From positions 1 to 55,310 of the forward strand of contig CALXOZ010000014.1 of assembly GCA_944390195.1 (NCBI GenBank): 55,310 nucleotides of DNA, given 5' to 3'. The stretch is from an uncultured Alphaproteobacteria bacterium (GTDB lineage Bacteria > Pseudomonadota > Alphaproteobacteria > CAAGCB01 > CAG-977). Position numbers and translations under genes: made by a program. The notes beneath the pieces were generated by a model. The model was not told where the DNA came from. It worked only from the letters and a program-made list of their open reading frames with translations, and did no database searches. Shown piece by piece: positions 24,407 to 33,517 of this stretch. The number at the start of each line of letters is the position of its first letter. Position 1 is the first letter of the stretch.

Positions 24407-26632
24407 ATGGATCGCTATTCCATGCTTCCATCCCGCAGGGATCCGAACTTTGCGGAACATTACAGAGCTTTGGATTGGGTACTTTTGGGGTTTTTTATTT
24501 CAGCCCTTGCCGCTTTTTTATTTTCGTTAATTGCTTATCCTTTAGGGCATATGATTTCCCATAACTTTTCAGTTCAAGCTTGGGAAAATGTGAAAAGTTA
24601 TTATGTTTATTTGAAATCCCATCCATTTTTTTATTTTAAAAGTTATTTTCGTTGGATGATCACATTTGCCCAAGATCCATTCCAAAGTTTTTCCATATGG
24701 ATTCCCGCCATGCCGATATTCATCTTTATCGGGGGAGCTATCTTAACAATTTATACGAACCCGTATTACTTTATGCAGCTGGATCAGGGGGACGGGCGTC
24801 TGGCTGATGACAATGACGTTAAAAAGATGGGGCTGTTGAACGGTATTTCTTTTGTTTTGGGATTGTGGAACGACAGGCATACTCTGAGAATGAACAATTA
24901 TATGTCTTTGTTGGTTATCGGCGCGCAAGGATGCGGAAAAACGTCGGGAGTGGTCATTCCAAGCATTTTGTCAAACGATGACAAATCCATGATCATCAAT
25001 GATAAGAAAGGGGAATTGTTTGAATTGACCGGCGGACATCGCGCTTCGTTGGGACCTGTTTTCCGCATGGATTTTTTCGGGTTGGACGACCCTGAAAAAG
25101 GCGTTTTCTGGCCGACATGGAATCCTTTAAGCGATCTGGATTTACCGCCGCCGTCTCCGGGTCGGCAGGGGTATATCGGCGGTTTGGCTTATTTTTTGTT
25201 GGGAGACGGTCCGACAGGGACGGATCCGTACTGGATTAAAGCGGGACGTGCCGCTTTGGAAGGATTTATCAATTATATCTGCGATAAATGCGAACAAGCG
25301 CGTGCCAATGATTACTTTTTGCAACGTTTGTATGAAGACGCCATGGATGAAGAGGATTTTGAGGTTCTGGAAACCTATTATGAATCCATGGAAAAAAGTG
25401 TGGCTGTGAAACAAGCTCTGAATCATTTGCGAAAACGGACGCTGACTTTTAAAAACTACGTTCCGATCGGAAAATGGAATCCCATTCCGGAAGCTTGGAT
25501 CGGACGGCAAGCGAGCTTTCCTTTGTTAATGGACTTTATTACAAAACAACAACTGGATATTTCTTCGGAATTGCGCTCTCGAAGAGACGCAGGGGATCCG
25601 GTCGCTTTTAAAACGGATATCTGGGCTCAAATCCTTTCCGATATCGTGGAAGAAACAAAGTATTTCGGTTATAACAGAAGAGCCCTGGTCGAAATCAGCC
25701 AAATAGCCGCCTTACCGAAATCTCAACGTTCTTCCGTTCTTTCAATGGCGCTGTCCGGTTTGGCTCCGTTTAAAAACGCCGCTATTCGTATGCGTATGGC
25801 TTCCAGCGATTTCGGGAGCGTCCAAATGCGCGGTATTAAAAATCCGGTTACCGGACAATGGGAACCCGTTACTTTTTACCTCAGTTGCCCGATCGACGGT
25901 ATGACAAACGCCGTTATGACCATGTTCATTAATATGTATTCGGGTACGTTGACAATCTTTGACGTTTCTGAAGGTCCTTGCGGACCATATCCCGTTTTAT
26001 ACATTTTAGACGAATATCAAAGTATGTCCGATTTTCATGTGGCGGATTCCATCGGAACCGGCTTGGCAAAACATTACGCTTTTTTATTGACGTGTCAGGA
26101 TTTATCTCAGCTGTCCGGACGTTATGGCGGAGAGCTGGATACGATCATCGGAAATACGGGAGCGAAAATATTCATGCGCTGTAACAGCCGTCAAACGGCC
26201 GAACGTATTAACGCTTTAATAGAAAAAAAGACCTTTGTCATCTTTTCGGAAAGCCGTTCGGAAGGTTTGGGGTCGGGAACGACGCCTTTATCCGATAAAC
26301 ATATCAGTTACAATACAATGGGCGGACTGATCATTTCCAATTCGTCAATTATGAATATGCCCTTTGGACGGCAATACGCTTTAATTCAAAAACATTACAA
26401 CCGTCCGATCAAACTTAAGACTCCTGTTTATTTCAAAGACAGGGAAATGACGAAAAAAACAAAAGTACCGCCGCCGCCGCCTTTGCCGGTCGCCATTTAT
26501 AATCAACGCAACGAAGAGGATAAATTGCCGCCTCCGGAAGATATGTCGGTCGAACCAGCCTATATGCAGGCGAAAAAATTAGCGGATCAAGAAAAGGAAG
26601 AGGAAGAAGAAGCCCTCAATCAACAAGAATAG
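24407..26632 (+). CDS. VirD4/TraG-type type IV coupling ATPase
   Basis: 741 residues; ATG preceded by AAGGAG and AGGA. Two N-terminal membrane segments (about 24-45 and 97-117), then the cytosolic motor: Walker A GAQGCGKTSG (about 172-181), IINDKKGELFELTGGHR (about 196-212), WNPL (about 238), Walker B VLYILDEYQSM (about 530-540), and a glutamine-bearing sensor LLTCQDLSQL. This is the receptor that brings DNA or protein substrates to a type IV secretion channel. The C-terminus is proline-rich (PPPPPLP) and acidic. No relaxase, VirB or pilus gene is in the window, so the channel is encoded elsewhere, as in the scattered chromosomal systems of Rickettsiales, or this is an orphan. Confidence 0.88.
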   Translation: MDRYSMLPSRRDPNFAEHYRALDWVLLGFFISALAAFLFSLIAYPLGHMISHNFSVQAWENVKSYYVYLKSHPFFYFKSYFRWMITFAQDPFQSFSIWIPAMPIFIFIGGAILTIYTNPYYFMQLDQGDGRLADDNDVKKMGLLNGISFVLGLWNDRHTLRMNNYMSLLVIGAQGCGKTSGVVIPSILSNDDKSMIINDKKGELFELTGGHRASLGPVFRMDFFGLDDPEKGVFWPTWNPLSDLDLPPPSPGRQGYIGGLAYFLLGDGPTGTDPYWIKAGRAALEGFINYICDKCEQARANDYFLQRLYEDAMDEEDFEVLETYYESMEKSVAVKQALNHLRKRTLTFKNYVPIGKWNPIPEAWIGRQASFPLLMDFITKQQLDISSELRSRRDAGDPVAFKTDIWAQILSDIVEETKYFGYNRRALVEISQIAALPKSQRSSVLSMALSGLAPFKNAAIRMRMASSDFGSVQMRGIKNPVTGQWEPVTFYLSCPIDGMTNAVMTMFINMYSGTLTIFDVSEGPCGPYPVLYILDEYQSMSDFHVADSIGTGLAKHYAFLLTCQDLSQLSGRYGGELDTIIGNTGAKIFMRCNSRQTAERINALIEKKTFVIFSESRSEGLGSGTTPLSDKHISYNTMGGLIISNSSIMNMPFGRQYALIQKHYNRPIKLKTPVYFKDREMTKKTKVPPPPPLPVAIYNQRNEEDKLPPPEDMSVEPAYMQAKKLADQEKEEEEEALNQQE

Positions 26633-26703
26633 AAGATCTTTTTTATATCTGTTCAAAAAAGACAAAAGATGATATAAAAAGTCAATTTTTTAGGAGGATT
26701 GTG

Positions 26704-27876
26704 ATGCAAGCTGTCGAAATAAAAAAAGGAATCTATTGGGTTGGCGTAAAAGATTGGAATTTAAGGGAATTTCATGGTTATACGACTTCTCGCGGATCAA
26801 CTTACAACGCTTATTTGATCATTGACGATAAAATTACATTGATCGACGGAGTCAAAGAACCCTTTACCGATCTGTTCTTACAACGTATCGCTTCAGTCGT
26901 CGATCCGTCAAAAATAGACGTTGTTGTCTGTAATCATGTTGAGATGGATCATTCCGGAGCTTTGCCCGCCATCATGAAAAAAGCGGTAAATGCGACGTTG
27001 TATTGCCCCGCTGCGGGACAGCGCGGTTTGCAAATGCATTATGATACGCAAAATTGGAAGATCCATGTCGTTAAAACTGGAGATACACTGAATATCGGAA
27101 AACACACATTGACATTCGTTCAAATGCCGATGGTGCATTGGCCGGATTCCATGTTGACTTATGTCGCTGACGAAAAGTTGTTGTTCCCGAATGACGGGTT
27201 CGGACAGCATTACGCTTCGGACGGGTTGTTCGATGATGAAAATTTGGACATCATTATTGATGAAGCGAAAAAATATTATGGTAATATTGTTTGGCCGTAC
27301 GGGGCTCAGGTGCAAAAGGTCTTGGAGATTGCTTCAACGTTGCAGATTGATATGATTGCTCCGAGCCATGGTGTCATTTGGCGTAAACACATTCCTGAAA
27401 TTATCGAAAAGTATAAGTTATGGTCGTCTTATGGATCTCATGACGACAAAGCGGTTGTTGTTTATGACTCCATGTGGGGGTCTACGGAAAAGATGGCTCG
27501 GGAAGTCGCTGCGGCTTGGGGTGAAAAAGGGCTGAAAGTTACCTTGTGTTCGTTAAAGTACAGTAATGTTTCCGATGCGATTAATGATATTGTTGAAGCA
27601 AAATATGTGGCTTTGGGATCTCCGACGTTGAATTCCGGAATATTACCGACAATGGGGGCTTTTTTAACCTATTTGAAAGGGCTTGCCCCTAAAAATAAAG
27701 TCGGTTTCTGTTTCGGTTCCTACGGTTGGAAAAAAGATGCTCAAAATGAGATGCAAGACATATTGACACAGCTTGGTTGGAAAATGCCTCAACCGATTGT
27801 GACGATTAACTGGCGTCCGACACCGGAAGGGATGAAGTCGTTACATGAAGCGGCGTTGAAAGTTGTTGAAGGATAA
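26704..27876 (+). CDS. fprA: Flavodiiron protein (A-type flavoprotein)
   Basis: 390 residues. The start is the ATG at 26704, six bases behind a perfect AGGAGG; the GTG just before is too close. The N-terminal metallo-beta-lactamase-like domain carries the diiron ligands H-x-E-x-D-H (HVEMDH, about 78-83), MVHWPDSM, FPNDGFGQH and PSHGVIW. The C-terminal flavodoxin domain (about 250-390) begins VVVYDSMWGSTEKMA, the FMN phosphate loop. Flavodiiron proteins reduce O2 to water or NO to N2O in anaerobes and microaerobes, with electrons from rubredoxin or a similar carrier. No rubredoxin domain or gene is adjacent, so the donor is unknown. Monocistronic, with a terminator downstream. Confidence 0.94.
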   Translation: MQAVEIKKGIYWVGVKDWNLREFHGYTTSRGSTYNAYLIIDDKITLIDGVKEPFTDLFLQRIASVVDPSKIDVVVCNHVEMDHSGALPAIMKKAVNATLYCPAAGQRGLQMHYDTQNWKIHVVKTGDTLNIGKHTLTFVQMPMVHWPDSMLTYVADEKLLFPNDGFGQHYASDGLFDDENLDIIIDEAKKYYGNIVWPYGAQVQKVLEIASTLQIDMIAPSHGVIWRKHIPEIIEKYKLWSSYGSHDDKAVVVYDSMWGSTEKMAREVAAAWGEKGLKVTLCSLKYSNVSDAINDIVEAKYVALGSPTLNSGILPTMGAFLTYLKGLAPKNKVGFCFGSYGWKKDAQNEMQDILTQLGWKMPQPIVTINWRPTPEGMKSLHEAALKVVEG

Positions 27877-27883
27877 TTTTATT

Positions 27884-27917
27884 AAAGCCTCTGTAAATCA
27901 GAGGCTTTAATTTTTTA
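27884..27917 (+). terminator. Rho-independent terminator after fprA
   Basis: 10-bp perfect stem AAAGCCTCTG (27884-27893) / CAGAGGCTTT (27899-27908), loop TAAAT, followed by AATTTTTT. Confidence 0.92.
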
Positions 27918-28332
27918 TGGCAACGGGTTTATTCTTTGACATTTTTTTGATTAAAAAAACAGTCGAGTGGAAATATTTGTCATTTTGAAAAAAAATGATA
28001 TCGCAAAAAATCTATGTATGAAGGCTCATAATAGGGCGGGTGTTTATTTATGTTTCTGAAAAATTGATTAAGAAAATTTGAAAGGGATAGCGCGGTTTTG
28101 GTTACTTGGAATTTAAAGTGGGGACGGGAGTCGGGAATGGAATGTCAACTTACTTTCCGGATCCTAATGATGTATGTTTTCAAAAAAAATGCACCCTTGA
28201 TCCGCAAAAGCATGTAGAATTTTAATGCCGATTTATGAAGAATTATCGACAAAAATACAAAGATTCCTTTATTTGAAAAAACGATAAATTGTCATGATTG
28301 CCGATAAAAATTAAAATGTCAAAGAGGTGTGA
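27918..28332. other. Gene-free spacer
   Basis: About 415 bp, AT-rich, with stops in all frames. I see no RNA gene, strong hairpin or long repeat. It runs into the decayed gene at 28333. Confidence 0.6.
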
Positions 28333-28639
28333 ATAAAGAAAATTTATAAGCTTTCAAATTTGAATGCTTTTTATGAATGATAAACGGATTTAGAAGACTT
28401 ATTATGAAGGTGAACCGTTTATACAAGATCCGGAGTTTTTTTTATTCTTTAAGCGTGTCTGAAAAAAGGAAAAGCTGTTCATAATGTTTCCGGTTTAGAA
28501 TATGATGAACCGGTGGACTGTTTTTTCGGAGAATGAAAAATAATTTTTACGGAAAAGGGTCTATTCGTCTTTGATGTATATGAAGACGACAGGATTTTCA
28601 TTTGTTTTCAATGTAAATCAAGTTTGTTACTTCATTAAG
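28333..28639 (+). pseudogene. Decayed small gene of unknown function
   Basis: A ribosome-site-like AAAGAGGTG precedes ATA AAG AAA ATT, which looks like an ATG start mutated to ATA. The frame reads KKIYKLSNLNAFYE, hits TGA TAA, resumes TDLEDL, then shifts frame to YYEGEPFIQDPEFFLFF, shifts again to LKKGKAVHNVSGLEYDEPVD and CFFGE, meets one stop, and continues KIIFTEKGLFVFDVYEDDRIF. Put together this is a coherent acidic protein of about 95 residues broken by a lost start, two or three stops and two frameshifts. I do not recognise the family. Its 3' end overlaps the end of the convergent nucleotidyltransferase gene by about 40 bases. Confidence 0.45.
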
Positions 28640-29428
28640 GAGCTCTCGTAATTGAGCGATAGAAAAGTCTGGCGAATGTTGAAAAGTATCAAAAATCATT
28701 ATGATTTTTTTTGAATACATTGCCGGACTGTGGGAAAAGGCATCTATACGGAAAACGGCTTTTTTTTCATTCAACAGCCATTGTTTGTTGAGGGCGAATA
28801 AAACTTGATTTAATGAGGAAACAGCCCGAAAAAGAAGTCCTGTCAAATAGTAATGATCATTTCCTGCCATGTTTTTTTCAATAAGAGCCGTCGAAAAATT
28901 CGCTTCAAACATGAAAAAATCTATTAAAGCCTTTTTTAAAGCAAGCGGATAAAGTTCCGCTTGTAATTTTTTACGGATGAATTTTTCTTTTTTTGCATAT
29001 AAAATTTTACATGCAGCCAGTTCGCCGCGATACATCAAATCCGTAAAAACGTGAGGATGTCCGGTTTGATAATGGCAGGAAAACAATCCTGATTGCGTTT
29101 TGCTAACGATCTTTTTCACTTTTTTCCAATCTCTGAAAATGAGGTCGACATTAATGCCGTTTATTAAAAGCCAGCCTCCGCAATTCACCCATTTTCCCCA
29201 TCCGCCTTGCGCACAAATCAGGTTTTCTTGATGCCGGTCATCCAGTTTTTTTGCAATTTTGTTCAATTCTTTGTAATCAATTTCATCTTTGTCATAATAA
29301 ATGCCGATATCAACGTCGGAATTGCTTGTTGAACTTTGAGTAGCTCTCGATCCTCCCAAGACAATCGCTTGAATGAAACGACAATTTTCATAAGCCTTTG
29401 TAACTTTTTCAAGTATGTCATCAATCAT
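28598..29428 (-). CDS. Nucleotidyltransferase-fold protein (DUF4037-like)
   Basis: 276 residues. The N-terminus has the NTP_transf_2 signature: VLGGSRATQSSTSNSDVDIGI (GGS about 25-27, catalytic pair D38 and D40), with a further aspartate in NVDLIFRD, which could complete the metal site. The C-terminal half is helical (FFMFEANFSTALIEKN), like the DUF4037 or substrate-binding domain of aminoglycoside-type nucleotidyltransferases. It probably transfers a nucleotide to a small molecule or protein; the substrate is unknown. No clear ribosome binding site precedes the ATG. It lies downstream of lonB, behind that gene's terminator. Confidence 0.75.
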   Translation of the reverse strand: MIDDILEKVTKAYENCRFIQAIVLGGSRATQSSTSNSDVDIGIYYDKDEIDYKELNKIAKKLDDRHQENLICAQGGWGKWVNCGGWLLINGINVDLIFRDWKKVKKIVSKTQSGLFSCHYQTGHPHVFTDLMYRGELAACKILYAKKEKFIRKKLQAELYPLALKKALIDFFMFEANFSTALIEKNMAGNDHYYLTGLLFRAVSSLNQVLFALNKQWLLNEKKAVFRIDAFSHSPAMYSKKIIMIFDTFQHSPDFSIAQLRELLNEVTNLIYIENK

Positions 29429-29446
29429 GTTTCAAACTGTCAATAT

Positions 29447-29490
29447 GAAAAAGAATTGCTTTTATACCTGTATATGAAAGCAATTCTTAT
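29447..29490 (-). terminator. Rho-independent terminator after lonB
   Basis: 12-bp stem AAGAATTGCTTT (29451-29462) / AAAGCAATTCTT (29478-29489); on the minus strand it is followed by TTT and lies 17 bp past the lonB stop. Confidence 0.8.
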
Positions 29491-29506
29491 AAATGTATTG
29501 TTGTTT

Positions 29507-31942
29507 TTATAATTTATGTTGCGGCGGTAAATGGGCTTGTCTGCGAAATTCCAGATTTTGCAATAAAAATTGGTGTAGACGTTTTTGTACCTTGCCGTTG
29601 ACACTGTCTTCGGGATAACGCCCGTTTTCATCGCATTGTCCGGCAGGCAGTCCGGTCAGAATTTCAATGCCTTCGTCGATTGTCGCAATAGGGTATATAT
29701 GGAACATGCCGGCTTTGCAAGCTTCGACGACATCTTGGCGCAACATTAAATTAACAACGTTTGTTGCCGGTATCAATACGCCTTGGTATCCTGTTAATCC
29801 ACGCATCCGGCAAATATCGAAGAAGCCTTCTATTTTTTCGTTGACACCTCCGACCGCTTGGATTTGACCGAATTGATTGACGGATCCTGTGACCGCCAAG
29901 CTTTGTTTGATCGGCACGTTTGATAAAGCCGACAACAAAACATATAATTCTGTCGAAGAAGCGGAATCTCCGTCGACTTCACTGTATGATTGTTCAAAAA
30001 CAAGCGTTGCTTCCATGGATAAAGGGGCATTTTGTGAAAAACGGGATGCCAGAAAGCTGGATAAAATTAAAACGCCTTTCGTATGCAACGGTCCCCCGAG
30101 GTCGACTTCGCGTTCTATGTCAATAACGTCACCGGTTCCCATACGCGCCAGACAGGTTATTCTGCTGGGTTTTCCAAACGAAAGTTGCCCGAATTCAAAG
30201 ACAGCCAAGCCATTGATTTGTCCGACAACCGCACCGTCCGTATCAATTAAAACTGTTCCCCGTTTGATTTGTTCCGTCATTCTTTCTTGAATACGGTCGG
30301 AACGTTTTATTTTTGATATAATGGCTTGATCGACATGATTGCGCGTTATGACCGGAGATTTTGCATCTGTAAAAGCGCAATAATTTGCTTCTCGGATCAA
30401 GTCGCTGATAGAAGCTATATGAGCTGTTAATTTTTGGCTGTCTTCCGCCAAGCGTGAAGCATACTCGATTAATCTTGCAACGGCTTCCTTTGTTAAGGGA
30501 CGAAGCTTGTTGCGGCGAGCTTGTGTTGCGATCAAACGCACATATTTTGATATGTTTTCCTGCGTTTTTTCCATGTAAGGGAAAAAGTTCGCCTCGACTT
30601 TGAACAATTCCATGAAATCCGGATCGTTTTCCGCCAGCATGTAATACAAGTCGGGTTCTCCCAACAAAACGACTTTCACATTTAAAGGAATGGCTTCGGG
30701 TTCCAGAATAGTCGTCATCATACCGTCGGAAGACGGCGGATCCATGGTTATTTTTTTTGATTTTAAAGCACGTTTAAGGGCTTCCCATGAATTTGGTTGA
30801 TCCAAAAGGTCTTTGGCTTTTATAATCAGAAAACCGCCGTTGGCTTCGTGCAGGGCACCGGCTTTGATCATATTGAAATCTGTGATCAAAGCGCCGTATT
30901 GTTGTTGGCGGTCGATGCGTCCGACAAGATTGGTCAGAATGGGGTGATCCAAAAAGATTAAAGGAGCTCCGCTTTTATTGGAATGGTCGACCAAAACGTT
31001 GACTTTGTAACGGCGAAAAGCCCCATCCGTCTTTTGTTTCGGCAAAACAGGCAACGGTTGTTCCTCTTCTTGTTGCTGTAAAGCGGATTGTTCTTCTTCA
31101 TCTAAGAATAAATCAACATTTTCAATGATATCGTCATAGATGTTTTGTAAAAAAGAGGATACGCTTTTATTTTTCCGGTATTTTTTCTTCAGTTCGTCAA
31201 TCAGGTGCTTTATGGCTAAAGAAGCGAATTTTTCGTTGAGTTGTTGCACTTGTTCGCGTTGTTCTTTTTCCCATTTTGGAATATCATTGACGGCATTTTC
31301 CAATTCTTCCTGAGCGGCATTCAATTCGGCAAGAACTTCTTTTTGTTCTTCTTCCGAGAGTTTTTCAAATGCCTCCGGACTAAGGACGTCTCCGTCTTTT
31401 GTCGGAGCGACAACCAAACCAACAGGCATACGCAATACGGACACATTCTTTCCGGTAGTATGTTTTTGAATGTCGTCGAAATATTTTGTTTTTTGCTCGC
31501 GAAAAGTGTCTTCAATCGCCTTTAATTGAGTTTTGTATTCTTCTCCGTCAAATACGGCAGGCAGGGCGACTCTGATTTCTTCGATCAGCTTATCGACGGC
31601 TTTGGCAAAATTTTTCGCTTTGCCCGCCGGCATGCAAATGGCAATCGGCTTGTAAGGGGTTTTAAAATTATAAACGTAACACCAATCATGAGGTGTTTTG
31701 TGTTTTTTTGCGGCTTTTCCCAATATTTGACGTACCAAAGAGGATTTTCCCGTTCCTTCGGGACCGATGCAGAATAAATTATAACCGTAAGAATCAACAT
31801 TAATCCCGAAATTTATGGCATCAATGGCTTGTTCCTGTCCCAAAGGTTGGTTAAGGTCTTCTAAATCCTGTGTTGTTTCAAAAGACAAAAAATCCAAATC
31901 ACATTCACTATACAACTGTTGATAAGGAAGGGCTGATATCAT
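29507..31942 (-). CDS. LonB-like ATP-dependent protease (AAA_32 / Lon C-terminal)
   Basis: 811 residues. N-terminal AAA_32-type domain with Walker A GPEGTGKSS (about 60-68), a long charged insert with coiled-coil character (about 170-280, with a Glu/Gln run EEEQ), then an AAA+ region (GGFLIIKAKDLLD; VVLLGEPDLYYML) and a Lon protease domain with the catalytic pair S660 in DGDSASS and K703 in GGVNEKIEG; their spacing of 43 residues equals that in Lon. No membrane segment is seen, so this is a cytosolic Lon-related protease, distinct from classical LonA. Site AAAGAGG before the ATG. It faces away from the TPR gene at 32213. Confidence 0.93.
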   Translation of the reverse strand: MISALPYQQLYSECDLDFLSFETTQDLEDLNQPLGQEQAIDAINFGINVDSYGYNLFCIGPEGTGKSSLVRQILGKAAKKHKTPHDWCYVYNFKTPYKPIAICMPAGKAKNFAKAVDKLIEEIRVALPAVFDGEEYKTQLKAIEDTFREQKTKYFDDIQKHTTGKNVSVLRMPVGLVVAPTKDGDVLSPEAFEKLSEEEQKEVLAELNAAQEELENAVNDIPKWEKEQREQVQQLNEKFASLAIKHLIDELKKKYRKNKSVSSFLQNIYDDIIENVDLFLDEEEQSALQQQEEEQPLPVLPKQKTDGAFRRYKVNVLVDHSNKSGAPLIFLDHPILTNLVGRIDRQQQYGALITDFNMIKAGALHEANGGFLIIKAKDLLDQPNSWEALKRALKSKKITMDPPSSDGMMTTILEPEAIPLNVKVVLLGEPDLYYMLAENDPDFMELFKVEANFFPYMEKTQENISKYVRLIATQARRNKLRPLTKEAVARLIEYASRLAEDSQKLTAHIASISDLIREANYCAFTDAKSPVITRNHVDQAIISKIKRSDRIQERMTEQIKRGTVLIDTDGAVVGQINGLAVFEFGQLSFGKPSRITCLARMGTGDVIDIEREVDLGGPLHTKGVLILSSFLASRFSQNAPLSMEATLVFEQSYSEVDGDSASSTELYVLLSALSNVPIKQSLAVTGSVNQFGQIQAVGGVNEKIEGFFDICRMRGLTGYQGVLIPATNVVNLMLRQDVVEACKAGMFHIYPIATIDEGIEILTGLPAGQCDENGRYPEDSVNGKVQKRLHQFLLQNLEFRRQAHLPPQHKL

Positions 31943-32212
31943 TTTGAAACCTCTTTAATTTATAATAGCACTGTTAAAATCCACCGATTGTCATTCCATA
32001 ATGTTGAATGACTTGTTTGTATGATGATAATCACGCTTATGGTAAAAAGTAAAGTTTCATAACAGGATAAAAGATAATTTCCATAAGACGGAAGCTGAAA
32101 AAAAGACGAAACATAATGAAATTTTGACATGTAAATCGAAAAACTGTTTTTTTTATGCAAATTTGTCAACGGGATCTGTTATAATTCCGATCTGTGAAAG
32201 ACGGGGCGGGAT

Positions 32213-33517
32213 ATGCAGCAAGCGCATATAAATCAGGAAATTATAAAAAATTATCGCATTATCTGTGAACGGGAATCTCAAAATATAGAAAATTGGTTGA
32301 TTTTGGGACGTTGTTTGGTGGATATGCAACAGTATGAAGAAGCGGAAAAGGCGTTAACAAAAATTTTTGAAGAGGGACGTTTTTTCTGTTTTAAAAACGG
32401 TGTGCCGCGTTTACGCATTTCGTCTTTGTTCCATTGGCGGCGCAACCGTTCTCTTTTTGCAAGAGCTTATGCCGATTTATCCATGATTTCATTGCATCAG
32501 GGAAATTTAGCCGAAGCCGAACGGTTGTTGGTTATGGCTATGATCGTTTTTGAAAAGGAAAAAAATGATTTTGAATATGCGCGGGCAGCCAACCGTTTGG
32601 GAATGGTATATCGTTTGGTTGGCGCCTTTGAAAGTGCGGAAGAGGCTCATTATCGTGCAAAAGAACTGGCGAAACAACATGGCTGGACATTTGTTTTGGC
32701 GGAAACGTTGGGAAATCTGGGAATGGTTTATGAAGGAAAAGACCGTTTCGATCTGGCTTTGGAACATCATCAAGAAGCATTTGAGCTGTTTAGCCAAAAT
32801 GAAAAATATGCTTTTGAAGCGGCTTGTCTGTTGCGTCAAATCGGTTTGTGTTTGTTGCGAAAAGGGTGTTATGAAGAATCTTTGACTGTTTTTGAACGCG
32901 CTGTAAAGGCGTTTGAAGATATGGGGGATCTTGTTTTTAAAAGTAAAATATTGAACGATATGACGCTGGTTCATAAGGCAAGCGGTGATATGGAACAAGC
33001 TTTGAATACAGCCCGCCAAGCCGTGCAATCCGCCGAAGAATCAAAAGACAGGCTTGAGATGGCGGCTAACCGTCTGTTATATGCCGGATTAAAACTGGAT
33101 CTGGACGCGTTTGATCCGGAAATTGATACATTGTTGTTTTCCTCTTTGAAATCTTTTAAAAAAAGGAATAAAAAAGCCGAAAACGCAAATGTTTCGGCTA
33201 TGATCGGTTTAATGTATTTACGGCGAAACGAGCTGGATAAAGCTGAAAGCTATTTTAAGGATTCTATTCATATAGAAGAAATGTTGCATCGTAGCTTGGG
33301 AATGGCTTCGGATTACAGTAATCTAGGGTTGATCGCCCGTAAAAAAGGACAGAATCAAAAGGCGATCGAATATTGGACGAAAGCCGCCGCTTTTTTTGAA
33401 AACAGCGGCGATTCGGATTCTGCAAATTATTTTAAACAACAGGCTTTGCTTATTTCCGGTCAGCAGGAAGTTCCTTGTGCTCCTGATCGGAAGAAATTTC
33501 TTCCTGTGGTAAAATAG
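32213..33517 (+). CDS. TPR-repeat protein
   Basis: 434 residues without signal peptide, almost entirely helical and made of about eight tetratricopeptide repeats: clear examples are WLILGRCLVDMQQYEEAEKAL, AYADLSMISLHQGNLAEAERLL, LGNLGMVYEGKDRFDLALEHH and SNLGLIARKKGQNQKAIEYW. The series resembles the regulatory TPR cores that bind peptides, but no partner is visible. The 3' end overlaps the end of the convergent EEP-fold gene by 68 bases, which would give a short antisense stretch if both are transcribed. Only a weak ribosome binding site precedes the ATG. Confidence 0.8.
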   Translation: MQQAHINQEIIKNYRIICERESQNIENWLILGRCLVDMQQYEEAEKALTKIFEEGRFFCFKNGVPRLRISSLFHWRRNRSLFARAYADLSMISLHQGNLAEAERLLVMAMIVFEKEKNDFEYARAANRLGMVYRLVGAFESAEEAHYRAKELAKQHGWTFVLAETLGNLGMVYEGKDRFDLALEHHQEAFELFSQNEKYAFEAACLLRQIGLCLLRKGCYEESLTVFERAVKAFEDMGDLVFKSKILNDMTLVHKASGDMEQALNTARQAVQSAEESKDRLEMAANRLLYAGLKLDLDAFDPEIDTLLFSSLKSFKKRNKKAENANVSAMIGLMYLRRNELDKAESYFKDSIHIEEMLHRSLGMASDYSNLGLIARKKGQNQKAIEYWTKAAAFFENSGDSDSANYFKQQALLISGQQEVPCAPDRKKFLPVVK

